In this document: positions 5,501-12,099 of the stretch, piece by piece
Numbering within the stretch: the first letter of the stretch is position 1
Layout of the letters: each line of letters opens with the position of its first letter
Source of the DNA: an uncultured Lachnospiraceae bacterium
Lineage (GTDB): Bacteria; Bacillota; Clostridia; Lachnospirales; Lachnospiraceae
Direction: 5' to 3'
DNA length: 18,651 nucleotides
NCBI GenBank assembly: GCA_948688495.1
Contig: CAPQSW010000015.1
Location: 52,898-71,548, forward strand
Translations under genes and position numbers: made by a program
Notes under the pieces: generated by a model
Database searches by the model: none
What the model was told of the DNA's origin: nothing
The model's input: only the letters and a program-made list of their open reading frames with translations

Positions 5501-7417
5501 AGCGGCGTGAACTTTAGCAAGCCAGGAACTTATACTGCAAGCGGTACGGTGCAGAGGGCGCCGTCCATGATGTCTTCCGATGATACTTCTCTCGGTGTGA
5601 AACGTGCGGATCCATGTGTGTATTACAACCCGGATGATGGATATTATTACTTTATTGCCACAAATGATGCGGACGGCAACAAGACATTTTTTATGAAGAA
5701 ATCAGAGACGCTGGAAGGGTTGAAAGACGCACAGGAGAAGGAGATTTTAAATCTGGATATGTATCCGGACATCAATGGTATGGTGTGGGCACCGGAAATC
5801 CATAAAATCGGCGAAGAACTCTATATTTTCTTTAGCTCCAATCCAGGAAACCCCGCAAACTGGGATGTGCAGTCTCATGTCATGCGGTATAAAGGCGGGA
5901 ATCTGGATGACAAAAACAGTTGGGAACGTCCCAAACGTTTTCTGAATAAGGACGGCAAGCCGTTAAATCAGGCAATGGCTGATTTTGGCGGGATTACCCT
6001 GGATATGACGACATTCAAGATAAAAAATACCCGCTATGTAGTGTGGGCGCAGAGGGACTATGTTAGAAAGACCGGTTCTGTTCTCTGCATCGGCACGGTT
6101 GACGAGGCGCAGCCTTGGAAATTGACGAGCGACCCGGTAATTATTTCCCGACCGGATTACGGCTGGGATAACAACGATAATACGCCTGTGGATGAAGGAC
6201 CGTATGCGATTATCCGTGACGACAAAGTGTTTATTACATTTTCCGGGTCTTCCATTGGCGCAACATACTGCGTAGGGCTATTAAGCGCAGATATTAACAG
6301 CAACTTCCTAAACGCTGCAAGCTGGACCAAAAACAACAGCCCCATTCTCTATGCACGCGCTGTGGCAGGAGAGGCGGGGCCCGGGCACAATTCATACACC
6401 ACAGATGCAGCAGGCAATCTTGTGTTTGTGTACCATGCAAGGCCGGTAGATGCAAATGGAAACGTGGGAAGCAGAAATACAGGGCTTCGTACCGTGCATT
6501 TTGGGGCGGACGGTGAGCCGGTACTCTATCTGTCGGGTGAGCTGGAGCTTGCAAAAGCAAACGAAAAGGTAGAGATGAAGGTTGTGGTAAAAGACCCCAG
6601 TGTACAGGAGAAACCGCCAGTATCCGGCAAGCCGGCCGTCAACGAGACATTCTCAGGAAGCGGCGGACTGAAATTTAAGGTAACTGCAAGCGGCGCCGGT
6701 AAGAATTACGTGATATTTACGGGAACTGGTAAGAAGGACAGCAGTTGTACGATACCTGATACTGTAACGTATAAAAACCAGATATTCCAAGTGACAGCGG
6801 TTGCAGATAATGCATTTGCTGGACAGACGAATTTAAAGAGTGTGGTGATTGGCAAATATGTTACCAGCATCGGCAAGAAAGCATTTTATAATTGTAAGGC
6901 TCTGGCAAAGGTGGCTTTTAAGGGGACCGCTGTCAAGACGATTGGCAAGGACGCTTTTAAGGGTATCAAGAAAGGCGCTTCCTTCCAGATGGCGAAGAGT
7001 ACCTTTACATATAAGAATTTGAAGTATAAGGTAACCAAGTGTACAGCATCTGTAAAACAGGTGACGATAACAGGTAGCTCCAAGAAGAACATTACCACCT
7101 TGAGTATACCGGCAACGGTAAAATATAATGGTATGTCCTTCAAAGTGACGGCAGTAAATAAGAAAGCATTTAAGAAACAGAAGAAGTTAAAGAGCGTCAC
7201 AATTGGAAAGAATGTAAAGAGCATAGGCGCAAGTGCTTTTGAAGGAAGCAGTAAGCTTGCAAAGGTGAAATTCAGCGGGACTGCAATCAAGACGATTGGT
7301 AAAAATGCTTTTAAGGGAATTAAGAAAAATGCGGCATTCAGCGTGAAGAAGTCCAAGAAAGCGACTATCAAAAAGCTTTTGAAGAAGGCAAAGACGAAAA
7401 ATTATAAAGTGAAATAG
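2516..7417 (+). CDS. Secreted multidomain CE1-like esterase / GH43 glycosidase with leucine-rich repeats (1633 aa)
   Basis: Probably an exoenzyme that removes ester-linked groups and arabinose or xylose side chains from plant polysaccharides such as arabinoxylan. The start is ATG 2516, preceded by AGGAGG and followed by a signal peptide (MWRLRKGKRKRFFAAILAAA, about 33 residues); an upstream in-frame ATG at 2342 lacks both. Domains in order: alpha/beta-hydrolase esterase, about 90-345, with Ser222 in GFSMGG, Asp290 in GTNDG and His330 in GDHNGDV as a likely triad; LamG/concanavalin-like, 357-570; atypical Ig-like, 577-665 and 666-745; a beta-propeller-like segment, 745-917, with NPYVFAMADGSYG; Big_4-like, 963-1015; GH43, 1020-1370, with Asp1032 (RADP) as base, Asp1163 as likely pKa modulator and Glu1227 (DEGPY) as acid; then BspA-type leucine-rich repeats, 1380-1633. 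No LPXTG anchor is present. The exact substrate and GH43 subfamily are not determined. Confidence 0.85.
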   Translation: MWRLRKGKRKRFFAAILAAAMVFTTVPADIRAEAAAGTADVRTEASVGNANVPAAVSAGDGTETWKPMDQFVQDTNYDVPADYMKKIPGVDYGSVKDIEYQSTATNSKRKAKVILPAGYSTDKKYPVLYLLHGIFQNETTLLGDGVQNVIGNAIAYGDSEEMIVVLPNACANATGSGEGFNLEHYAAYDNFINDFEDCLMPYINEHYSTATGRENTAISGFSMGGRVTLHIGFTLQDKVRYIGAFNPAFGILEYENNGVHENGLFTEETFTLQPQYMDDTLVLIAAGTNDGIVRNEPERYHNALTANRVPHIYYATKGINADGQPGSGDHNGDVYKHGLYNFMRRIFHKESSQGQKPLLHFSFDDGQDGIKSDGVKVAVNGSPEFNQDGKDGKAMFLNGNEKEYLALSKEDGSGLLTGRNVLTISYWSKTNADTPNWATYAAPDDAEAKYGKEKYLGILDKDAEVTVERYLNTDDRPTNVVGRGRSGQWKHVVVVITEADTRLYIDGKKAGTQASAYKLSDIVGKNGIFYIGKACWGSSGEYFNGLIDDYSIYGYAMTDRQVNNLYNGIDLDDNSYIATEAMQRCYDSLTLGSIIPDGVVMTEGKLNLPGQLYGASIIWTSDKEDVVGRDGTVHLPASAEEITLTAKIYMNGEATSKKFVVSVLPAANQKSQFENEFMIPYVVTGETTLPTSYGQGTITWSGTSVSSDGKITAAGEEQSAAFTASWQSGNISASKTFPVKILAKDAVALEAYTREPLAKNVYSGKLAYSLHLAYQKENGAYEGLYSNNGLLFAKADISAQGTLTAKNLKNPYVFAMADGSYGIVAVRTDSSNEDMANAQDSLSRGKVLLFTTKDFIRYDEVGLVDLKKNVYVSDVVCDYDSSAKKYVLRWCDTQGNYYRSTTADIRGLSADTQKGSIFHLDSQDTSIEGACERNRFYVPGNVGKNLLRKFSTIYNTSASVPQSVSVLKKEEVENVQAQLTYSDGSKASKKVDWDLSGVNFSKPGTYTASGTVQRAPSMMSSDDTSLGVKRADPCVYYNPDDGYYYFIATNDADGNKTFFMKKSETLEGLKDAQEKEILNLDMYPDINGMVWAPEIHKIGEELYIFFSSNPGNPANWDVQSHVMRYKGGNLDDKNSWERPKRFLNKDGKPLNQAMADFGGITLDMTTFKIKNTRYVVWAQRDYVRKTGSVLCIGTVDEAQPWKLTSDPVIISRPDYGWDNNDNTPVDEGPYAIIRDDKVFITFSGSSIGATYCVGLLSADINSNFLNAASWTKNNSPILYARAVAGEAGPGHNSYTTDAAGNLVFVYHARPVDANGNVGSRNTGLRTVHFGADGEPVLYLSGELELAKANEKVEMKVVVKDPSVQEKPPVSGKPAVNETFSGSGGLKFKVTASGAGKNYVIFTGTGKKDSSCTIPDTVTYKNQIFQVTAVADNAFAGQTNLKSVVIGKYVTSIGKKAFYNCKALAKVAFKGTAVKTIGKDAFKGIKKGASFQMAKSTFTYKNLKYKVTKCTASVKQVTITGSSKKNITTLSIPATVKYNGMSFKVTAVNKKAFKKQKKLKSVTIGKNVKSIGASAFEGSSKLAKVKFSGTAIKTIGKNAFKGIKKNAAFSVKKSKKATIKKLLKKAKTKNYKVK
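6785..7342 (+). repeat. Two 204-base leucine-rich-repeat blocks within the exoenzyme
   Basis: Codons at 6785-6988 and 7139-7342 each encode 68 residues with the same order of motifs: F-K/Q-VTAV, LKSV-IGK-V-SIG, LAKV-F-GTA-KTIGK-AFKGIKK. A 150-base spacer separates them. They look like an internal duplication of a BspA-type (LRR_5) unit. Confidence 0.75.
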
Positions 7418-7425
7418 AAAAAAGG

Positions 7426-7480
7426 GGCGGCTGTGTCTGTGGAAAGGTAAATCTGCAGGGCAGCCGTCACGAATTTTTAT
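7426..7480 (+). terminator. Terminator after the exoenzyme gene
   Basis: GGCGGCTG (7426-7433) pairs with CAGCCGTC (7461-7468) with one G-T pair; the loop is long and the following tract is only ATTTTTAT. This is a moderate intrinsic terminator, separating the enzyme gene from the tRNA promoter. Confidence 0.5.
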
Positions 7481-7490
7481 AAAAAAAGTG

Positions 7491-7519
7491 TTGACAAATC
7501 TAACGTATGCGTGTAAAAT
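7491..7519 (+). promoter_or_regulatory. Strong promoter of the tRNA operon
   Basis: A perfect TTGACA (7491-7496), a 17-base spacer and TAAAAT (7514-7519), placed 26 bases before the first tRNA. Confidence 0.85.
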
Positions 7520-7545
7520 AATATCGTTGCTGAGATACAGCGAAT

Positions 7546-7618
<73 letters not shown>

Positions 7619-7639
7619 CTGACACAGAAGTGTTGTTCT

Positions 7640-7710
7640 GCGGGTGTAGTTCAATGGTAGAACACTAGCCTTCCAAGCTAGATACGTGGGTTCGATTCCC
7701 ATCACCCGCT
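7640..7710 (+). tRNA. tRNA-Gly (TCC)
   Basis: A complete 71-base cloverleaf: acceptor GCGGGTG / CACCCGC, anticodon loop CTTCCAA (anticodon TCC, reads GGA and GGG), T-loop TTCGATT. CCA is not encoded. It lies 21 bases after tRNA-Phe. Confidence 0.97.
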
Positions 7711-7713
7711 TAT

Positions 7714-7786
7714 GCGATAGTGGCGTAGTTGGTAACGCGCGACCTTGCCAAGGTCGAGACCGCGGGTTCGAGCCCCGTCTATCGCT
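7714..7786 (+). tRNA. tRNA-Gly (GCC)
   Basis: A complete 73-base cloverleaf: acceptor GCGATAG / CTATCGC, anticodon stem CGACC / GGTCG with loop TTGCCAA (anticodon GCC, reads GGC and GGT), T-loop TTCGAGC. It begins only 3 bases after the preceding tRNA-Gly, so the two glycine tRNAs must be cut apart from one precursor. Confidence 0.96.
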
Positions 7787-7795
7787 TTTTATTAG

Positions 7796-7822
7796 AAAAA
7801 GAAGCCGATGGCTTCTTTTTTT
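7796..7822 (+). terminator. Terminator of the tRNA operon
   Basis: GAAGCC (7801-7806), triloop GAT, GGCTTC (7810-7815), then seven T. The A-run before the stem extends pairing with the T-run, so it may also work in reverse. Confidence 0.85.
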
Positions 7823-8010
7823 GTGCGCAGCTACAATATGGTCGTTTGCTGCTGATACAGTATGCGGGGCACACAGCGGAATATGGAGAGAAGAATTTCC
7901 CCACTCAATTGAAATAATGCGCCTAAAATACGCGAAGCGAGAAGTGTAGCGTAACAAATACACTAGATAACCATTTCGAATGTTATCTTTTTCTTTGGCT
8001 CTGAAAACCA

Positions 8011-8052
8011 TATACTTTGCTTAGGATTTACCAATTTCTGGTAAGTACGTAC
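8011..8052 (+). promoter_or_regulatory. Promoter -10 and candidate operator before the XRE regulator
   Basis: TATACT (8011-8016) is a likely -10 element. Just downstream lies the perfect inverted repeat TTACCA-N5-TGGTAA (8028-8044), followed by the palindrome GTACGTAC (8045-8052). The site sits between promoter and gene, where an autorepressor would bind. Operator function is inferred from symmetry and position. Confidence 0.4.
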
Positions 8053-8071
8053 AAAAGAGAAGAGGTGCAGT

Positions 8072-8401
8072 ATGAGTGGTTTTGGAGCAAGAGTCAGGAA
8101 AATTAGAAAAGAACGAAATATGACGATTGTAAAATTGGCGGAGTTGTGTGATTCCTCCGAAAATGTAATTAGAAATTATGAGAAATCGAGGCGTTTGCCC
8201 CAGATTGATATGTTAATCCGAATTTGCAATGCCCTGAAGGTATCCCCGGATTATCTGTTGCAGGACGAATTGGTATACCAGCCGCATTGGGTGAATGAGG
8301 AACTCCTTCAGAAAATAAACAGGCTTTCCCCTAAGAATATATCTGTATTGGTGGAAATGATAAATGCCCTGGAAAAATATGATGAGGACGATGAATGTTA
8401 A
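8072..8401 (+). CDS. XRE-family helix-turn-helix regulator (109 aa)
   Basis: A small DNA-binding protein with an N-terminal HTH_3 (Cro/C1 type) domain at about residues 5-62: ARVRKIRKERNMTIVKLAEL, then SSENVIRNYEKSRRLPQIDM, then ALKVSPDYLL. This is the standard five-helix pattern including the YE-x-x-RR-x-P turn. The C-terminal 45 residues are short, acidic at the end (EKYDEDDEC) and may help dimerisation. An AGAGGTG ribosome binding site precedes the ATG. It stands alone between the tRNA operon and a terminator-like hairpin, so no target gene is implied by co-transcription. A symmetric site at 8028-8044 suggests autoregulation. It may be a host gene or a leftover phage or plasmid regulator; no phage genes are nearby. 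Confidence 0.85.
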   Translation: MSGFGARVRKIRKERNMTIVKLAELCDSSENVIRNYEKSRRLPQIDMLIRICNALKVSPDYLLQDELVYQPHWVNEELLQKINRLSPKNISVLVEMINALEKYDEDDEC

Positions 8402-8428
8402 ATCAAAATTTGTCTTTTTAATTTGAAA

Positions 8429-8475
8429 TGCGGAGGATTCGATGTTGCAGACCTTCCGCTTTGTTGTTATTTGTA
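8429..8475 (+). terminator. Probable terminator after the XRE gene
   Basis: GCGGAGG (8429-8435) pairs with CCTTCCGC (8451-8458) with one bulge, followed by the T-rich TTTGTTGTTATTT. This is a moderate intrinsic terminator. Confidence 0.5.
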
Positions 8476-8536
8476 CAGAACAGATGACGGTAAGGCAAAA
8501 GCGGACATCCATCCTCAGTATTTTTTATGAGGGAAA

Positions 8537-8568
8537 TTGTTTTATTTTTTTGAAAAATATGATAAAAT
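8537..8568 (+). promoter_or_regulatory. Possible promoter of the diguanylate cyclase gene
   Basis: A very AT-rich stretch contains TAAAAT (8563-8568) with TTGTTT (8537-8542) upstream at a suboptimal 20-base spacing. TATGAT (8558-8563) is an alternative -10. It is the only promoter-like sequence between the terminator-like hairpin and the GTG at 8622. Confidence 0.3.
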
Positions 8569-8621
8569 GAAAATAACTATTTAGAAATCTTCAGATGAAA
8601 TAGGTTGAAAGGAGATACAGG

Positions 8622-10298
8622 GTGAAAATTCTCAAAGTACACTTGATAGAAGCAGCCGTGTCAATCCTGTTCTTTATACTGGTGTTTGCGTTCTATTCGG
8701 GTGGGGGAGAGGATGTCATTAGGGATATGTCATTTAATCAGGATTGGGAGGTTATGGTTGGTGGAGAATCCCGTGAATATGACATGCTTCCAGAGGTGGT
8801 CAGCCTTAAGGAGGATGAGAAAGAACTTATAATAAGGAAAGAACTGCCGAAGGATCTTCGTTCGGCGGACTCGATTGGATATTATACATCGCACCAGTTA
8901 AGTGAAGTGTATGTGGGAGGCGAAAAAGTTTATGAGCGAAAGGTTCCGAAAGAGGCAAAAAGCAAGACGCCGGGAAACTGTTGGAACTTTGTAGATCTCA
9001 GGGAAGAATATGCGGGTAAGACGTTTGAAATACATATTAGGAGCTGTTATAATCCTTCCCAAATTACGATGCCGCTTATTTATTATGGTCTGCAGTCAGA
9101 GATGATTCTTGGACAGATAAAATCCAGGTTTTTATCGATGGTGATATGTTTTATCATGTTTACCATGGGAATTGTACTGATAGCAATATGGTTTGTTATT
9201 GGCAAGAAAATGTACTTTCACAGAGGTGTACCGTGGCTTGGTCTGTTTTCTATGTATTTTGCTGTATGGTCAGCGATTGAGGCTAAGACGCCTATGCTTA
9301 TGTTTGGCAGACCGCTTTTATTCAGTCAGATGACATTTATCAGCTTAAAGTTGATGCTGTTCCCGTTTATTTATTTTATCCGTACTATTAATAAGAAGGG
9401 AAAAAGAGTGCTGGATGTGTTTGCAGTGTTTTGTGTCATTGATTTTGCATTTAGCTTTTTGGCACAGGCACTGGGGTGGTTTGACTTTAGGGAAACAATC
9501 TGGATTACCCATTTGATAGGAATGGGAGCTGCTTTAACGGTACTGGCGCTGGGAGCCAGAATGCTGCTGCAAAGAAGAACGGGGGAGGGTAAGCGGGATA
9601 GGAAGTTCTGGGTGAATGTTTCATGTGTTTGTATCATCAGCGCCTGTGTGCTGCTGGATGCAACGAACTATTACCTTGGCCTTTACAATGATGTGGCATT
9701 CTTCTCCAGAATTGCCTGTATTATATACATATTTGTTTTAAGTAAACAGTTTTTGGAGGAATCCCTTAAACTGATCCAGGTAGGAAGACATGCGGAGGAA
9801 ATCTTAGAGGAGGCAGAGCTGGATGGTCTGACCTGTATGAAGAACCGCAGGAGTTTTGAGGCGGATTTGCACAACATTTCTAAAGTAAAATATCCGCAAT
9901 ACAGTGTGGTTATGTTTGACCTCAATAATTTGAAGATGGTAAATGATCATTATGGACATGGAATGGGAGATTGTTATATTATAAATGGCAGTGAGATCAT
10001 TCGGGATGAGTTTGGAGATATGGGAGAGATTTACCGGATTGGAGGGGATGAATTCTGTCTGGTTTCGGATGTGCTCACGGAAGAAGTTTATGAGGAAAAG
10101 AGAAAAGAGATGTTTAACTGGCTGGAAAGTCTGCAGGGAACACAGATAAAAGGGATTATGCAGATTGCTTCCGGTTTTGCAAAATATAACCGTAGTAAGG
10201 ATTTGAACCTGCAGGACACGATCGGGCGTGCCGATGAGCGGATGTACCGATGCAAACGCAGGCAGAAGGCAATGAAGAATAACAGCGAAACAGCATAA
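8622..10298 (+). CDS. Membrane-bound diguanylate cyclase with extracytoplasmic sensor and GGDEF domain (558 aa)
   Basis: Makes the second messenger c-di-GMP from two GTP. Start is GTG 8622, with AAAGGAG 7 bases upstream. One hydrophobic segment (about 8-26) leads to an extracellular region (27-165), then about seven membrane spans (168-390). This layout resembles 7TMR-DISM sensors. A short linker (AEEILEEAELDGLTCMKNRR) opens the GGDEF domain at about 400-545. The substrate and metal motif FDLNNLKMVNDHYGHGMGD is canonical and the active loop is a perfect GGDEF (474-478), so it should be active. The usual inhibitory RxxD site five residues before GGDEF is absent (GDMG there), so product inhibition through that site is not expected. 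The next gene, 17 bases downstream, is an HD-GYP phosphodiesterase, so synthesis and breakdown enzymes are made together. The ligand of the sensor part is unknown. Confidence 0.9.
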   Translation: MKILKVHLIEAAVSILFFILVFAFYSGGGEDVIRDMSFNQDWEVMVGGESREYDMLPEVVSLKEDEKELIIRKELPKDLRSADSIGYYTSHQLSEVYVGGEKVYERKVPKEAKSKTPGNCWNFVDLREEYAGKTFEIHIRSCYNPSQITMPLIYYGLQSEMILGQIKSRFLSMVICFIMFTMGIVLIAIWFVIGKKMYFHRGVPWLGLFSMYFAVWSAIEAKTPMLMFGRPLLFSQMTFISLKLMLFPFIYFIRTINKKGKRVLDVFAVFCVIDFAFSFLAQALGWFDFRETIWITHLIGMGAALTVLALGARMLLQRRTGEGKRDRKFWVNVSCVCIISACVLLDATNYYLGLYNDVAFFSRIACIIYIFVLSKQFLEESLKLIQVGRHAEEILEEAELDGLTCMKNRRSFEADLHNISKVKYPQYSVVMFDLNNLKMVNDHYGHGMGDCYIINGSEIIRDEFGDMGEIYRIGGDEFCLVSDVLTEEVYEEKRKEMFNWLESLQGTQIKGIMQIASGFAKYNRSKDLNLQDTIGRADERMYRCKRRQKAMKNNSETA

Positions 10299-10315
10299 AT
10301 AGGAGGTGGCAGATT

Positions 10316-11359
10316 ATGCGTTATATGCCGATAGGGAGAGTAGAGACAGGAATGGCCTTAGGACAGGACATATATAACGGAGAAGGGCGGTTGATTCTGG
10401 GAAGGCATCTGGTATTAAATGATGATTCCTTGCAGCAGTTGCTTCAGCTTGGATTTCCAGGCATTTATATTGATGATGAATTTACGGAGGATTTGAGGAT
10501 TGAGCAGGTGATTCGCCCGCAGTTGAAGCGGGAGGCGTTAAAAATGGTTCATGACCTGTTTTTGGATAATAAGAATATTCCGATGGAACAGCACAATCTC
10601 CAGGAAGTTGTTATGAATGTGATGGATGACGTGTTGGAAAACCAGGAAGTAATGTGTAATATGCTGGATATTAAGACATATGATGATTATGTATATTTCC
10701 ATTCGGTAAACGTTGCCGTATTATCTGCTATGATTGGTGCAGCATGTAATATGAATCGGGAGGAGCTTCATACGCTTACGACGTCCGCACTGCTCCATGA
10801 TGTCGGCAAACGGTTTGTGGAAGAGGATGTACTTAATGTACGGCGTGCGCTGACGGAAGAAGAGAGAATAATGATCGTACAGCATCCCAAGCTGGGCTAT
10901 GAGTTTTTGAAGGAAAACTTTGATTTTCTGCCGGAGGTGTATAATAGTGTGTTGGAGCATCATGAGTGGTATAATGGGTGCGGTTATCCTATGCGCAAAT
11001 CTGGATCAGAGATTCCAATTTATGCAAGGATTATCAAACTGGCGGATGTGTATGATGCATTGACATCCAAGCTTCCTTATCATGAAGCAGTTTCACCTTC
11101 CGAGGCAGTAGAGTATATCATGGCGAATGCCGGGGCAGAGTTTGACCCGGAACTGGTAGACATATTCCTGCGCAAGATAGCAGTCTATCCGGTGGGCTGT
11201 GAGGTAAGCCTCTCTGACGGAAGAAGTGCTGTCGTCGTGGAGAATTATAAGGAATTTGTGTTAAGACCCAAGGTAAAGGTGATACCAACAGGGGAGATTA
11301 TAGATTTGAAGTCGGATGACGAGGCAAGGAATTTGACAATTTTGGAGTTAAACGTATAG
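10316..11359 (+). CDS. HD-GYP domain c-di-GMP phosphodiesterase (347 aa)
   Basis: Likely cytoplasmic enzyme that hydrolyses c-di-GMP. The N-terminal 60 residues (PIGRVETGMALGQDIYNGEG, then LILGRHL and YIDDEF) match the small beta-rich domain often found before HD-GYP in Clostridia. The HD-GYP part at about 120-290 shows the whole set: HSVNVAVLSA, LLHDVGK with His161-Asp162, QHPKLGYEFL, then HHEWYNGCGYP with His215-His216 and the GYP signature at 223-225, and LADVYDALTS. All metal ligands appear present. A C-terminal segment of about 50 residues follows. AGGAGGTG precedes the ATG. It lies 17 bases after the diguanylate cyclase and 25 bases before a TetR gene, with no terminator in between, so the three are probably one transcript. 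Activity is inferred from motifs; a cGAMP substrate cannot be excluded. Confidence 0.9.
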   Translation: MRYMPIGRVETGMALGQDIYNGEGRLILGRHLVLNDDSLQQLLQLGFPGIYIDDEFTEDLRIEQVIRPQLKREALKMVHDLFLDNKNIPMEQHNLQEVVMNVMDDVLENQEVMCNMLDIKTYDDYVYFHSVNVAVLSAMIGAACNMNREELHTLTTSALLHDVGKRFVEEDVLNVRRALTEEERIMIVQHPKLGYEFLKENFDFLPEVYNSVLEHHEWYNGCGYPMRKSGSEIPIYARIIKLADVYDALTSKLPYHEAVSPSEAVEYIMANAGAEFDPELVDIFLRKIAVYPVGCEVSLSDGRSAVVVENYKEFVLRPKVKVIPTGEIIDLKSDDEARNLTILELNV

Positions 11360-11384
11360 TTTGTCCTAAGGAGGGAACCACGAA

Positions 11385-11948
11385 GTGGCAGGACAGAAGG
11401 AAACCGTTGATATGCTGCTGGCAGAGAGCTTTAAGGAGCTTGCCTGTCAACAGGCCATTGAGAAAATTACAATTAAAGAAATTACAGATAAGGCGGGTGT
11501 CATCCGTCCTACCTTTTATAATCACTTTCAGGACAAATATGAACTGCTGGAGTGGATTATCCGTACCCAGATTTTAGAGCCGACGAAGCCGCTGATTCAT
11601 GCAGGGATGACAGATGAGGCGTTGTTGCTTATTTTTACGACTGTTAAGTCTGACAGCGAATTTTATCAGAAGGCGGTGCGCTTGGAGGGGCAGAATTCTT
11701 TTGAAGAAATCACCAGGAAATGTATTGCGGATATGCTGCTTGAAGTGATCCATGGGAAAGAGCATACAAAAGGGAAGGGCCATCCGTGGCTGACACCGGA
11801 GCATATTTCCCAGTACTATGCGTGGTCTATGTGTTTTGTGGTGGTAAGCTGGATTAAGGGAGGAATGACGGTGGAACCGAGGGAGATTACGGATATTTAT
11901 AACTATATTATTACGCGTTCCATGATGGAGGTCATTGAGGAGCTCTGA
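11385..11948 (+). CDS. TetR-family transcriptional regulator (187 aa)
   Basis: Starts at GTG 11385, with AAGGAGGG 9 bases upstream. The N-terminal 60 residues form a TetR helix-turn-helix (AIEKITIKEITDKAGVIRPT, FYNHFQDKYELLEWI), with the FYNHF signature of the recognition helix. The rest is a helical ligand and dimerisation domain of unknown specificity; its length fits the DhaS-like subgroup. It follows the HD-GYP gene by 25 bases. A terminator (about 12014-12052) lies between it and the MMPL gene, so it is co-transcribed with the c-di-GMP genes but can control the export operon from a site near 11978-12004 or 12053. TetR regulators next to MMPL/RND pumps usually repress them. That role here is an inference from position. 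Confidence 0.85.
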   Translation: MAGQKETVDMLLAESFKELACQQAIEKITIKEITDKAGVIRPTFYNHFQDKYELLEWIIRTQILEPTKPLIHAGMTDEALLLIFTTVKSDSEFYQKAVRLEGQNSFEEITRKCIADMLLEVIHGKEHTKGKGHPWLTPEHISQYYAWSMCFVVVSWIKGGMTVEPREITDIYNYIITRSMMEVIEEL

Positions 11949-11977
11949 CAGATTTGGTAAAATGTATGATAAAAAAT

Positions 11978-12004
11978 ACAAAATGTAAGAAATGTATATT
12001 TTGG
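11978..12004. promoter_or_regulatory. Candidate TetR operator upstream of the MMPL operon
   Basis: Arms ACAAAATGTA (11978-11987) and TATATTTTGG (11995-12004) are inverted repeats matching at 8 of 10 positions around a 7-base centre. Size and position suit a TetR site, but the stretch is AT-rich and chance symmetry is possible. Confidence 0.25.
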
Positions 12005-12013
12005 TTATACACA

Positions 12014-12052
12014 CAAAAAGGATTGAATCTTTCATGTTTCAATCTTTTTTTT
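12014..12052 (+). terminator. Terminator after the TetR gene
   Basis: GATTGAA (12021-12027) pairs with TTCAATC (12038-12044) and is followed by eight T; the preceding A-run extends the stem. Overlapping it, TTTCAT (12030-12035), 17 bases and TATACT (12053-12058) form a possible promoter for the MMPL operon. Confidence 0.75.
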
Positions 12053-12099
12053 TATACTCTTTTTGAAAATAAAAATAATTACTGAAGGAGAGAGAAGAA

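Noticed and set aside
8402..8621. c-di-GMP riboswitch before the cyclase gene
   Set aside because: I looked for GEMM-type conserved segments and saw none; the only structure is a terminator-like hairpin at 8429-8458.
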